Of a stretch of 64,000 nucleotides of DNA, positions 36,434 to 47,779 are shown piece after piece. The position numbers and the translations under genes are program-made. Source of the DNA: Prinia subflava (taxonomy: Eukaryota > Chordata > Aves > Passeriformes > Cisticolidae); the NCBI RefSeq assembly GCF_021018805.1, contig NC_086247.1:150749285-150813284 (forward strand), in the 5' to 3' direction. Every line of letters begins with the position of its first letter. Position 1 is the stretch's first letter. The notes beneath the pieces were generated by a model. That model had not been told where the DNA came from, searched no databases, and was given only the letters and a program-made list of their open reading frames with translations.

Positions 36434-37021
36434 GTAAGAGCCACTTGTGCTGCCTAAATCCTCAGTGCTTCTGTTCCCAAAAATTGTGTGCACGTGATAA
36501 TTTCAGATTATTAAAATGTTGCCTGTGTATCAACCATTATGACAGTGATCCATGTACTTAACTCTAATACTTGCACAAAAAGTGAAATGAAAAATCTCAT
36601 AAGTCTCTATAAATCAATGTGATTTTACCTAAAGCCACAAAATTAAACTATCTTATTTAAAACAATTAGTCACCACTTTGTTATTGATGGATGGAAATAA
36701 TTTTTCATTAATATCTAAAGATTATAAATGTAAATTCCTATGGAAAAATTATTTGACTCCTATATTTTTGCCATAAACTTTGCCCCTGTTTATTGTATGA
36801 GTTTTAAGTTCTAAATTTAGAGATTCAGCTTTGATTTAAACTCCCAAGTAAAGCTGTGTTTACTTCCTGAGAAGACAGCACCAAGTATTTATTGCCTTTG
36901 GGCCTGATCTAAACAAATAAAAATCAATTGCACTCCATTCACTGATTTCCACAGAGACCAGTTTGGGCTGTAATAGAAAACACAATCAAAACAATTTCAT
37001 ACCCAATTTCCACTTTTCTAG
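36434..37021 (+). other. ADCYAP1R1 intron between the two cassette exons, 588 bp
   Basis: The intron is AT-rich with GTAAGAG at its start and a CACTTTTCTAG acceptor. No repeat element was recognised in it. Confidence 0.85.
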
Positions 37022-37063
37022 GTGATTATGACCTGCTGGAAAGCACAGCCCAGTCTCTCCTAG
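37022..37063 (+). CDS. ADCYAP1R1: ADCYAP1R1 cassette exon, 42 nt
   Basis: A 42-nt exon between CACTTTTCTAG and GTAAGAAA, phase 1 on both sides, encodes GDYDLLESTAQSLL. It lies 588 nt after the 36-nt exon. The length equals that of the second exon of the mammalian 21-residue cassette region, and the acidic and serine-rich character fits the human GESDFGDSNSLDLS stretch, though sequence identity is low. It can be skipped alone or with the 36-nt exon without changing the frame. The neighbouring strong donors (GTAAGA) suggest regular inclusion, with skipping controlled by other signals. Confidence 0.86.
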   Translation: MIMTCWKAQPSLS

Positions 37064-38758
37064 GTAAGAAACAGAACCATGGAAAATTTTGTCTCTCTTT
37101 TTATTTATCTCTGTTAAAAAGGAAGCTATCAGCTTTTTTGGTTTTTTCTTTTTTTTTTTCCCTGAAATTTTGGTATTATTTTCTAATTAGTTCTAATAGT
37201 TATGACATTTTCTGCTCTGTGACTTTTAGCAATATTATGAAAATTTATTCCTCCTCTATTAAGCTTTGCAATCTAAGAAGTTTGCTGCTAGAAATTATAT
37301 CTACCTGCTTAACAGTAATTACTAAATGGTGTTAAAGGAAGTCAGCACCATGATTCAGTGCTTTTTTTTTTTTTCCATGGAAAACCAGGGATGAATGTGC
37401 AAGAGTAATTTAACAAAATTTGCTAAGTAACTTAAATGAATGCAGTGATTAAAGAGATAGATTCTGCTGCATGGATGGCAAACAGATTCTCTAAAATAAG
37501 GTTAAAAATAAGGTTATGAGAGACTAAACTGCTGTAAGAATGCAAAGCAGCACAACTTTAATAGCAAAAAGCAAACCCCAGACCTGGAAATTTCCATCAG
37601 TTTTGGTCAAGGTGCAGCTGAAACTCCAAAAAGTGTGATCATTTGATAAATGCAGGCTGTTCCTTTGTGCTGGAGAGGAAGAAGTGCAGCAGCAACCCAT
37701 CCCTAATTTTTTAGGAAAGCCATCCCTCCTTTTTTAGGAGCTTTGGGAAGAACAATGGTGCTTCAAAAGAGCCCCACAGGGGCTGTCCCACCTCAGGCAG
37801 TTCTGTAGGTAAATGAATGTCAGGAGATTCTTCCTCTTCTGCCCCCAACTCTTCATTCCCAGTATGGTTTTAAAGCCTAAGAGTGTCAGTGAAACCATTC
37901 AGGAGCTGGTTCTTATATGAGATTAGCCAAAAAATTATGATATTTAAGCCAATATTTGCTTAAAACCAAGGTTAAAAACCAGGATTGGGATAATTAATAG
38001 ACAGAGGAACATGAGCATTTACCAACTGAGGCCACCTTGGGTGTCTGGAGATGGAAAACAATTGCCATGAGGACAGGGATGGGAGAGAGATTCCCAGTCT
38101 ATAGTCCTTTGTTTTCTGCAGAGGAAACACAAAGTCACAAAGTCACTCTGAGATCAGAGCCTGGGCTTGGAGATCAGTGAGTGTCTTATGTGCCTGCAGG
38201 AGAGCAATCCAGCTGCCTCTCCGTGGATATATAACATCTGTCAGAGATATCTGAGGATCCTGACTGGCTTCCAGCACCTGGACCAAAAAATTCATGTTAG
38301 CCTGGTGTTTTCTCACCGGTCCCATGCGTGTGCCTCAGATATAAACCATTAAAAATAGCACAAAGGGCCTGGTTTGAAGCACTGGCCTTCCCCTTTGGCC
38401 ATGTGGGGTGGAGATATCTTCCTCAAAGCTGTGTTCTTGGGATGCCTTTTTGAAAGAAATGCACAATTAGCTGACCCCTGGTTCAGGAACCTACTTGAGA
38501 ATGAAATGTTTGGAGGCCTGGAGACACTGAATGTACTGATTAAATATTTTTCCTCTCTGGTGACCAACTGTAGTAATAGCCATCCATAAGTGCCTGGATC
38601 ATTAAAGACATCATTAAATTTCCAGAATTAAATCTACGGATAGTCAGGCAAACAGTGCTTCCAGGAGAACTGTGGGGTTTTCTTTGCACCACGGGGAGGA
38701 AGGGGATGTCCTGGGGATTTTTCTTGGGATGTCACGTTCCCACCTGCCCTCGGCACAG
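37064..38758 (+). other. ADCYAP1R1 intron, 1.7 kb
   Basis: The intron joins the 42-nt cassette exon to the end of the ectodomain. I see only single-copy DNA and short T runs (about 37145-37160 and 37361-37374). Confidence 0.85.
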
Positions 38759-38862
38759 GGGACATCAGCAGGAATTGCACTGAGGATGGCTGGTCTGAAC
38801 CTTTCCCTCATTATTATGATGCCTGCGGCTTCGATGAGAACGAAACAGAGTCTGACAACCAG
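38759..38862 (+). CDS. ADCYAP1R1: ADCYAP1R1 exon: end of ectodomain
   Basis: This 104-nt exon enters in phase 1 and leaves in phase 0. It encodes the end of the extracellular domain: [18 protein letters not shown], then [12 protein letters not shown], ending DNQ. It supplies two conserved ectodomain cysteines (SRNC and DAC) and the conserved GW pair of the hormone-receptor fold. NCT and NET are glycosylation sequons. The acceptor is CGGCACAG and the donor is CAG|GTAGGA. The match to the PAC1 family is nearly continuous. Confidence 0.97.
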
Positions 38863-39399
38863 GTAGGAATTAATCTTAAATTTTATAATTAAAAACAAAT
38901 GAAGGGGGGAAGGGGTAAACAGCAGGCTGCTTTCTGTCCAGCCTCTGGTCATGTTCTGATTTGATAGTGATTAAAACAACAATCAGATGGATATAAAGCT
39001 GTGAGAAGTGAGATCTGACTCCTTCCTGGGCCTGTATTGAGTATTTATAGAAGATAAGCTTTTAGTCTTGATGTATCATGGAACTTCTGGATTTGCAGGC
39101 TAACCCTCAATTCTGCCCCTGTTGATAAACAATCTCTTAGCCAGCTGTTTGGGGTTTTTTTCTGCAGATAGTTATTAAAAAAAAATAAAATACAGGTAGC
39201 CTTTGCTAGCTCACTGATAAACAACCTCATGGTGTGCAGCCTCAGCCATGGAGCAGAATTTAATGTGCAGTGAGACCTCAGAGGAAATGAGGACAAACCA
39301 GGGAGTCTGAGACACAAATCCTGCCCCTGGTTCCCCCTGCACTTTGGCAGGTGTGTGGCTGTTGGTGAGGGTTTCACGCTGTGGTTTTTGCCTCCCAAG
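38863..39399 (+). other. ADCYAP1R1 intron, 537 bp
   Basis: A short intron between the last ectodomain exon and the TM1 exon. No repeat recognised. Confidence 0.88.
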
Positions 39400-39497
39400 G
39401 ATTACTACTATCTGTCAGTGAAGGCTCTGTACACGGTGGGATACAGCACGTCCCTGGTCTCCCTCACCACTGCCATGGTCATCCTGTGCCGCTTCAG
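39400..39497 (+). CDS. ADCYAP1R1: ADCYAP1R1 exon: TM1
   Basis: This 98-nt exon runs from phase 0 to phase 2. It begins [16 protein letters not shown] and continues through the first membrane helix ([17 protein letters not shown]) to the first base pair of an arginine codon. The acceptor is GCCTCCCAAG and the donor is CAG|GTGAGTGG. The first eight intron bases are all that separate this exon from a solo LTR beginning at 39506. The coding sequence itself is intact. Confidence 0.97.
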
Positions 39498-40622
39498 GTG
39501 AGTGGTGTTATAAATGCCAATCTAAAAGTCCAATTGAAAATATGATTTGGTTTATTGAAAGATCAAAGTACAGAATTTCAGTAAAAACCCCCAGCGGAGT
39601 TACTGGGAGATCATCAATAGATGACCTGGGACGCAGTATCTGGCACACTGCCGCCCCCCCAAAGTTCATGAATTTGCCTCGTTTGGGGCTCAGGTTTTAT
39701 ACACTTTATTTTGCCCCTGGCACAAGATTTCCCCACAGTCTCTTTGTTCCTGGGACTGGTTATCCTTGGTCTGTTGAAAAGATTTTCCTCTGGTAGTGCA
39801 AGGTGCCAATTTCGGACTTCCTGTGGGTGAATGCAAACTGAGCTTTGTGAATGGAGGGGTGTTATTCTCCAGAGATCCTGGTGATGATGGTGCTCTGATA
39901 GCTCTGCTGTCCACGAGAGGAAGGACTGATTGCTTATCTTAATGTGTCCTCCTTTCTGATGCCAACGAAGGAGCCCAGATTTCCCGACAATTCTTTGTCT
40001 TTTCCTATGGTAATTCTAAGGTGGTGCCTGCCTCGGGATCAGTGAATTTCCAGGTGGGCTGGAACTAAGGTTACATTTTCATATAACATATTTACAGTGG
40101 TTACTTATGATTTTTAACATACCATAACCCATAAGAACACGAATTAACATTCCATGTTTTTACAGTGGGGACACCAGCACTGAGCTGAGGAAGGGAGCTG
40201 GGGCTCAGCTGCCCCAAACAGAGTTAAAGGTTTTATCTCACCAGAGGTAGAATAAGAAGGGGAAAATCCTTCAGCTGAGTTGCTCTCCCAGCTTGGACAC
40301 ACTCCAGAAGTCACACATTTCAGCAGAGTGTAAATTCAGGAAAAGCTGTGGGTCTGGTTTATGAAACTTCACAAGCTGCACTGGGCTCATTCTGTGTCTA
40401 TTTTATGCTTCTCTGAATCCTTTTACAAGAAAATCCCCAAATCCTCCTCTCTCTCAGGTTTAGGGTCAGTACCAACACAGTTTTGGCTCAGATGTTGCTG
40501 TTGTTAGCACCAAGGTGCTCTGGTCAGGCGTATTCAGGCCCAGTGTGACATTTCCACAAAGTAAAACTATTTGCTTCTTTATTTCTCTTTTTTCCCGCCC
40601 TCCATTCCTCTTTCCTCTCCAG
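39498..40622 (+). other. ADCYAP1R1 intron, 1.1 kb, more than half LTR
   Basis: Without the 659-bp LTR and one copy of the 4-bp duplication this intron would be about 460 bp. The rest (40169-40622) is single-copy with a pyrimidine-rich tract leading to the CTCTCCAG acceptor. Confidence 0.85.
39506..40164 (-). mobile_element. Solo LTR of an endogenous retrovirus, 659 bp, in the intron after TM1
   Basis: On the minus strand the element begins TGTAAAAACATGG and ends GGCATTTATAACA (TG...CA termini). It is flanked by GTGG on both sides (39502-39505 and 40165-40168). It shows a TATA motif GTATAAAACC (around 39700) and AATAAA about 145 bp further on (TTTATT at 39551 on the + strand), the spacing expected of R in an LTR. 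It lies antisense to ADCYAP1R1, and its left end is at intron position +9, straight after GTGAGTGG. No viral coding region remains. Confidence 0.85.
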
Positions 40623-40755
40623 GAAGCTTCACTGCACTCGGAATTTCATCCACATGAACCTTTTTGTCTCGTTCATCCTCCGTGCAATATCTGTGTTCAT
40701 CAAGGACGGGGTTCTTTATGCTGAGCAGGATGGAAATCACTGTTTTATCTCCACG
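40623..40755 (+). CDS. ADCYAP1R1: ADCYAP1R1 exon: loop 1, TM2, extracellular loop 1
   Basis: This 133-nt exon runs from phase 2 to phase 0. It completes the arginine codon split by the previous intron and encodes [14 protein letters not shown] (intracellular loop 1 and start of TM2), then [14 protein letters not shown], then extracellular loop 1 ending NHCFIST. The cysteine in NHCF is the partner of the loop-2 cysteine in the conserved class B disulfide. The IKD motif is followed by GV, where I recall WI in human. The acceptor is CTCTCCAG and the donor is ACG|GTGAGT. Confidence 0.97.
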
Positions 40756-42912
40756 GTGAGTCAAACTGAAATGAATCCTTCTCCTTCACTTTTTTTCCAG
40801 CACAAGACAACAAAAAGCAGTGGGGCAGGGAGCAGTCTGGGGAGTATCATGAGCTGAGAAGTTATTAGAGGAAAAGGTGGTTGGTGTTTAACTTCCCTCC
40901 CAGTTCCCAGACTGGATGTTTCATCTTGTGATGTCACCAGCATCCTTCAGAACAAACCTGCAGGTTTTATTTTCTGCCTCTGCCATGATTGTTCCTCCCT
41001 TCCCCAGATCTGCTCAGTGAGAGGTGGGATGAGAGCAGACTTGAGCAATTTCTTTCCTCTGGAGGTCTGGTTTTCCTCCGGAGCCTCTCTTGTTCTGGAT
41101 GCCAGGCAGAGTCACGTGTAAACAGGGTGACCCTTCAGACACAGAGGATACACCTGATGGTCACAGTCTCACAAAATCATCAGCATTTCCCACAACTTTG
41201 TCTCTTAAATATGTAGTTTCACACAGAGCACTCTTTCACTGATGCATTTAGCATTTATTGTGTGTAAATCCCAATTCCTTTCACATTTAAGGCTAGTACT
41301 TGATATAAATCAGCTCACTGGGTGTAATTATGATAGAATTACAAACTGAGCTCTCCTTTATCCATCCAGTTATGAGCTAAATTCCCTGTGAGTCACTTCC
41401 ACAAGGCAAGTGCAGCTGTGTAGTTTCTTAGTCAGCCTTTTCTTTGTCATTGAAACTAGTTTTTGCTCTCAGTTCTTCTCCATGAGAAAGCTGAGGCCAT
41501 GTTAGATCTGTAATTTGTTCTTGCCACTCTTCCAATGGTGGCAGCTGCCTCTTTGTTTGGAAACACTTAAAACATAAAACGTGTTTAAATCAGCCATTTT
41601 ATGACCAGATCTTCAGCCTGGGTAGAGCTTCCATGAAGAAACTCAAGATCTGAAGGTTTAAACACTTTGATGGTGGATCTGGCCCAGAGGATGAAGTCAA
41701 ATTGGGAACTAATCACTGCCTCCAGCAGGAGCTTCCATTTTATCCACAGATTCTACTCGGATTTTTTGGAAAGTCCTACTTTTGTAGGAGTAATGGCATC
41801 TCACAGGGGTGCAGCACTGGAAAAAACATTGTGTCCTACTCTCACAGGACAGAGCTTGGCTGCCACCAAGGCCTTTGTCACAGAAATCATTTAGGTGGAA
41901 AAAGCCCTCTGAAACTGAGTCCAGCCATTCCCAAGCCCTGCCAAATTCACCACTAAACCACATCCCCAAGTGCCACATTTACACATCTTTTAAACACCTC
42001 CATGCATGGTGGCTCCACCACCGACCTGGACACCCTTCCAGGGATTGACAACCCTCTCAGGAAAGAAATATCCTCAATATCCAAACTAAACCTCCCCTGA
42101 TGCAATTCAAGACAATTTCATCTTATCCTACCATTTGTTACCTGGGAGGAGAGGCTGACCTTGTTACCACCTCCTGCCAGGGAGTTGTAGAGAGCAGAAA
42201 TGTCCTCCCTGAGCCCCCTTTTCTCAAGCCTAAACAAACTCCAATCGTTGGGGGTTTTTTTTTAATTTTTTTATATTTTATTTTAATTTTATTTCTAGTT
42301 TTTATTTTTTCTTTAATTTGCTCCTTCCTATTTCTATCCATGAATGAAAGCTTCCATTTTTTTTCTTTTTCCTTTTTTTTTTTTTTTACAGCTGATCACT
42401 CAGCCTCCTTTTCCCTCACACTTCCTTCCATTTTCTGTCCTTGAGTGACAACTCTGATGATGGATGGCAAGGTAGTGCCATTCCCAGCTGCACACAGGAG
42501 GGTTCATCCTCTCAGATCCCATTCTCAGGGCTTTCCACAGCCATCCTGCCATTTCACATCCTTCTCTGGCTTTCTCGGCACACAGCTGGATTTTTTTTCT
42601 TCCCTGCATTTAATCCTGGAAGGGGGCTTAACTCCAGCAATTGGTATTCACTGGGGCTGTGGGCCCTCAGCAGTACAGGACGTGCTCAAGCTGCTCTGAA
42701 ATGCTCCTTGACCACTTCCCACTGGTAAAATTGGCTTCTTCCCATCCAGGCTTTGCAGTCTGAGTGATGCCTGACATTCCCCACATTCTTTAAAACCTTC
42801 ACCATTAAGACACCAGCCTCAGCTCTGTCCACGGGGAGATTTGGAGAGGTTGAAAGCTTTTTTTCCTCCATTAGCCCCAAGGAATGACTTTGCTCTTCCC
42901 CATCCTCTGCAG
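40756..42912 (+). other. ADCYAP1R1 intron, 2.2 kb
   Basis: The intron between the TM2 and TM3 exons contains one CR1 fragment (41890-42245) and T-rich tracts at about 42250-42310 and 42358-42388. Otherwise nothing recognised. Confidence 0.85.
41890..42245 (-). mobile_element. CR1 LINE 3' region, diverged subfamily
   Basis: AAATTCACCACTAAACCACATCCCCAAGTG-type order, then TGGTGGCTCCACCACCGACC, TTGACAACCCTCTCAGGAAA and a far part with CTCCTGCCAGGGAGTTGTAG to GAGCCCCCTTTTCTCAAGCC (about 42170-42232) fit an antisense CR1 copy of an older subfamily. Ends are approximate. Confidence 0.8.
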
Positions 42913-43066
42913 GTGGAATGCAAAGCAGTGATGGTGTTTTTCCACTACTGTGTCATGTCCAACTACTTCTGGCTGTTCATCGAGGGCTTGTACCTCTTCA
43001 CTTTGCTGGTGGAGACCTTCTTCCCGGAGAGGAGATATTTCTACTGGTACACCATCATCGGCTGGG
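42913..43066 (+). CDS. ADCYAP1R1: ADCYAP1R1 exon: TM3, intracellular loop 2, start of TM4
   Basis: This 154-nt exon, phase 0 to phase 1, has the size usual for this exon in class B receptors. It encodes [13 protein letters not shown], the TM3 core [20 protein letters not shown] with the family signature EGLYL, loop 2 ([13 protein letters not shown]) and the beginning of TM4 (TIIGWG). The acceptor is CATCCTCTGCAG and the donor is G|GTACGT. An open frame that runs from 42841 to 43326 across this exon is intron read-through on both sides and not a separate gene. Confidence 0.98.
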
Positions 43067-44919
43067 GTACGTGGCACTCCTTGTCTCACTCGTGGCATTC
43101 CCACATCAGGTTTCAAACTATGAAAAAAAACCCCTATTTTAGTCTTAGAGAAGTGTTGTTACACTGCACCAAGCAAATGATTCTACATAAGGAAAAGGGT
43201 TCCAGCTTCACCCCAGGCCCTTGTAGGGGAGGACCCCAGACACTTCTTTGTTTTCCTGACAGTGATTGGCTCAATGCCAAGATGAAAACACTGATGGGTC
43301 TCTTTGGCTGTGCCTCAGAAATGTAGCTAGATTCTATTGGCAGCAAGCCAAACTGTCCCTCCTAAAACATCAAATGTTTAAGAAGGAGCACAGAGGTGCT
43401 CAGTGCTTTTTGGGGTGCCTAGTCAGGTGTCAGATCCTTCTCTGTCACTTGCACAGAGCTTTTGTTCTTCTGTTTCTGTGTTGTTTGTTATTTCTCATTT
43501 ATTAAAACCTTTGCTTTACAAAACACGCCCAAGGAGGCTCTCACAATATTATTAAGCCACTCTGGGAGGCTGCAGGTCAGCCCTCAGAGCTGATCCATCT
43601 TCAGGGGGCTCATTACACTCTGGCCAGCTGTAAGACTTTATCAAAGTACCACTGCAGCCCAAACTGCGCTGTGATTTTTTTTTTGTGCGTGTGAATAGAG
43701 TTGCACTGAACTCTGGAGGACACCACATGCCTTGCAGAGGTGTAATCTACAACAGAAAATTGCCTCCTACGAGATATGATCTGAACATCAACTTCTGCAG
43801 CTTAATCAAATCTGCCAGGCTGAGTCCAGTCCATTTTCTAAGGCTTCATTTGTGCCTTTCTTCCAGCTAATAACTAAATTGAAAGTGTATCCGAAGGGTA
43901 TTCACATCTGCTTTTCCTACCTGGATGGGAAATAAAAATTGCAATGGGAAGGAACAAGATTTATTTCAGAAAAGCCAGTTAAATGATAATAACTGGTGGT
44001 AATTATTTTTCATTCTGGCCTTCTGGATATCAATTGATTCCTGTGACATGTTAATGCAGGCAATTCTTTGCAGATGTTTTTGTGCAGAAGTCAAATTGTG
44101 AATGCAGAATACATTCACTGAAAATGTTCCCTGAGAAGGTTAAACCCGATTTTTATACTTTTAGAAACTCCTGAAATAGAAATAATCCTGTATATCAATG
44201 TGTAAAGTCTACACACAAACCCCATGCCCTAAGCTACTCTCCTTTGAAAAAACATCCTAATGTAGCCTGAACCTTCAAAAAAATCAACAGATGGCCTTTT
44301 TTCTTCCCTCCCAAAGCAGCTGTACACAAACCAAAATTTTCATCTCCTGGCAAAGACTCCCAACAGTACGGAGAAAAAAATGTTTCTAGAAGGTATAGAC
44401 GAAGAGAAGGTACAGAGAGAAAGAAGTGAACAAATTATCATAAATAATCTGTGCCATAAAAAGGCTGTTGGAAATGGATGGTTACTGGAAAAGGCTTTTG
44501 GAAAAGCAACTGTGGGAAAGGGTGTTCGGGGTTTCTTTTGTACCATCCACAGCTGTATAATCACATTATAGCTGAGATTAAAGTGATTTTCCAAGGAGAA
44601 ATTGGGGGTTATGTATATGAAAATCTGCCAATCAGAAAAGAAAACAGTGCAAAATTGCAAATTGTAAAATCTTTGTAATCTGAACATAAATCAGAGGTTG
44701 AGTTCCTTTAATTAAGTTTGCACAATTCCTGTACCTGTAGATTTGTCTGAATGTGAGAATACTGAAAACCACCATATATTAACTGACTTCAACAGGTTTG
44801 CAATCAGTCCTTGTAATTAATGAACTAGCCAGATGGATTCATTCTGTAAAGCAATCTCAAAATATTTAGTTTTCAGTCGAGTGCCACAGATAATAACTGG
44901 CTGTTCAATTTATAGACTT

Positions 44920-45415
44920 CATAAAATCCCAGAATGGTTTGGGTTTGAAGGGACATTAAAGATCATCTGTGCCACCCTCGTCAGGGACAGCTTCCACTAT
45001 CCCAGGCTGCTCCAAGCCCTGTCCAGCCTGGCCTTGGACACTTCCAGGGATCCAGGTACAGCCACAGCTGCTCTGGGAATCCCAGCCCAGCCCCTCCCCA
45101 CCCTCCCAGCCAGGAATTCCCTCCTAAAATCCCACCTAACCGTTCCCTCTGGCAGTGGAAGCCATTCCCTGTGTCCTGTCCCTCCAGCCCTTGTCCCCAG
45201 TCCCTCTGCAGCTCTCCTGGAGCCCCTTCAGACCCTGCCAGGGGCTCTGAGCTCTCCCTGGAGCCTTCTCCTCTCCAGAGGAACATTCCCAGCTCTCCCA
45301 GCTTCTCTCCACAGTAACAGAGCTCCAGCTCTTGGAGCATCTCCGTGTCCTCCTCTGTGTTCATTTCAGCAGGTCCATGTCCAGCTTGTGTTGGTGAGCA
45401 CAACACTCCAATCTC
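44920..45415 (-). mobile_element. CR1 LINE 3' end, long copy (~495 bp)
   Basis: ATCCCAGAATGGTTTGGGTT-like start (CATAAAATCCCAGAATGG), CAGGGACAGCTTCCACTATC, CTTGGACACTTCCAGGGATC, then the same GC-rich extension as in the 15575-16130 copy (CAGCCCTTGTCCCCAGTCCC). Antisense. ORFs of 205 (+) and 141 (-) codons across it are artefacts. Confidence 0.93.
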
Positions 45416-46216
45416 TTCAGATTCAAAACAGCATCAATAACATCCAGTAATAACTCTCCAGAATTGGATTTTTTTTTTTTTTTGGGTTTTTTTTTTTTTT
45501 AAAAAACACAATTATTTTCTCATCTCCTGCCTGTTTCAGTGGGACTCGCAGTTCCCCTGACCTGGTGGGAACAATTGGCAATTTGCAAAGCCAACAGAGG
45601 CACTCCCAGAGTCTGGATTCAATCCCTGGAGGGCAAAGGCAGCCCCTCACTCGGGGCTGGTGGGGAGGGAGCTGCTCTGAAGCAGGGAGGAACAGGAGCT
45701 CAGCACTTTGCAGCATCTGGGTGCTGATCTGTCTCTCCAAATGTGCTGAGGTGTCAGCGTCCTCATCTTCAGGGATTAATGGGAGCTGCATATGGCTCTG
45801 TTCACCCAGGCAGTTCTTTCTTCCTAAATCTGCAAGATGCTGCTGAGTTCTCTGGGTAGGCTGCTGTCTTCTTGAGCTCTGCTGGTGCCTGCTCCTAACT
45901 CAGGGCAGCACAAGTCAGCAAAAATAAATCGCAGCCTTCAGGGCTCCTCTGTTTTCCAGCGTTCCTCAGAAGCTGAAAAGGAGGTGATGGAGAGATGGAA
46001 ATCTTTTGATGTAAAGAAAAGTGGTGTGAGTAAATGTATATTCAGACAGCAGATGAATCTGATCCAAGCTGATCCGAAACGTGGGGGTTTTAAATGTGTT
46101 TTTATGACACATTTAGTTTTGATTCTGCCTTCCTGCACATTTTATGGATTTGGAACGCTATTCATAGCACCAAAATTTATACTGAAGAAACGAAATAAAA
46201 CATGAGCACTGTGTTT

Positions 46217-46375
46217 TATAGAATCATAGAATGGTTTGGGTTGGAAGAGACTTTAAAACTCATCTTGTTCTCATCCCCCTTCCCTGGACACTTCCAAGGT
46301 TGCTCCAAGCCTGATCCAGCCCAGCCTTGGACACTTCCAAGGATGGGGCACCCACAGCTCCTCTGGGAAAACATT
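46217..46375 (-). mobile_element. CR1 LINE 3' end
   Basis: TTATAGAATCATAGAATGGT with two intact end repeats, GGAAGAGACTTTAAAACTCA and CTTGGACACTTCCAAGGATG follow antisense CR1 order. It is a short, relatively well-preserved copy. Confidence 0.93.
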
Positions 46376-47697
46376 TGATATTTCACGGTTAATTTGATAA
46401 AATTGAAATTAATTTTTGCTATCTAAAAATTAATTTTAACTCCTTTAAGGGCAAAAAGGGTTTTTCTCAGTGTTTTGTAGGTATTCACCTGTGAGAAAAG
46501 ACGACTTCAACTGGAATTAAATATGCATGATTTCTGCTCCCCAAAACCTGTCATTTATTTCTTTATATCATTTTCCTTTTGAATTCTTCTCTGTATGGTT
46601 GTTTGAAGGAGGAGGGCTCCTCAGTCCCCCAATTTTTATTTCTGGTGGTAGGAATATAATTAGACAGAGACTCATCTAAGCTGGTTCAAATGACTGACTA
46701 ATTAATGTGACATCAACACAGCCTTGCAAAATGCATTAAATATAATTGTTCCTGTCAACTTACCACAGTCCTGTTCACTGCTGGGAGCTTATCTGGGGTT
46801 ATCAAGGTCCTTGTTTTCTTTGCTTTTTAGCACTTTATGTTTTCCAGTGGTGCCTGAGCAGATGTCACCAGTTTCTTAGTCAAAGGTTTTATTTACCATA
46901 CGGTGGAGATCCAACTTACCCAGGGTTGTCTTGCATAAATGCATTATTTTATAAAAATATTTCCACTGGGAAAAAGAAAAAAATCACACTTCTCCGATTT
47001 TCAGAAGTGAAAATAAATCCAGGTTTCTCAGTGGGTTCTTACTGTTTTAATTGAATTCGCATTCTATGTGCATTTTTTTAAAGTGAAGAAATGTCTGAAA
47101 TAGGAATTAAATCCTTACTCCAACATTCTCTTTTTGGAGTCTGTTGTTTTGGTATTTTTTCAATGAAAAAAAAAAATTAAATATTCCTGTGAGCAGAGGA
47201 AACTTCTTGTCTGTGGATTTGTTTTGATTGAATAAGTAAAGAAAAGCTGATTATTTACCCAGTAACAGAGAAAATGCAGCATATGTAAATCATTTACAAC
47301 AAAACCACAGGAGGACACACAGAATCCAGTAATCCCATTCCAGCTCAACATCTGGCACTGCAATGCTTTTCTGATTCCAGTAGCTCCAGACACAGATGTG
47401 GTTGATTGTGTTCTGTCCAGATTTATTTTATTCCTCGTGCAACAAGGTGCAGTAAAACACTGAGCAGTAATGACCTGGCACAGCTTTATTCTTTCCTGTC
47501 ACCAGTTTTGCCCCTACAATCCCACCCCTGGTTGAGAGGGATGTTTCTGGAGCTCTGAATTAACTCAATAAATTGCATTATCCCATGCACTGGTGCTGTT
47601 GGGGAACAAACCTTCAGTGGAGAGGTTGCATGAATGCTCCTTGCTGATCATCAGGCGTGTCTGGAGTGTTAATGTGTCCCTGTCTTGTCCTCTGCAG

Positions 47698-47758
47698 GTA
47701 CCCCAACAATCTGTGTCACTGTCTGGGCAGTGCTGAGGCTGCACTTCGATGACACTGG
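47698..47758 (+). CDS. ADCYAP1R1: ADCYAP1R1 exon: TM4
   Basis: A 61-nt exon, phase 1 to phase 2, completes GWGTPT and encodes TM4 as TICVTVWAVLRLHFDDTG. The acceptor is TCCTCTGCAG and the donor is GG|GTAGGTG. The length is that of the matching exon in mammalian class B receptors. It lies 4.6 kb after the TM3 exon. It was recognised by homology because it is too short for a convincing ORF. Confidence 0.96.
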
Positions 47759-47779
47759 GTAGGTGTTGCTGTGTGGGAA

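Larger units (their letters stand above)
43067..47697 (+). other. ADCYAP1R1 intron, 4.6 kb
   Basis: The intron holds CR1 copies at 44920-45415 and 46217-46375 and a poly(T) pair at about 45469-45500. The stretches 43070-44910, 45510-46210 and 46380-47690 show no feature I can name. Confidence 0.85.

Noticed and set aside
42841..43326. Single 161-codon ORF as a complete small membrane protein
   Set aside because: Only 42913-43066 matches the receptor. The flanks are intron read-through, and the AG/GT sites and phases fit splicing.
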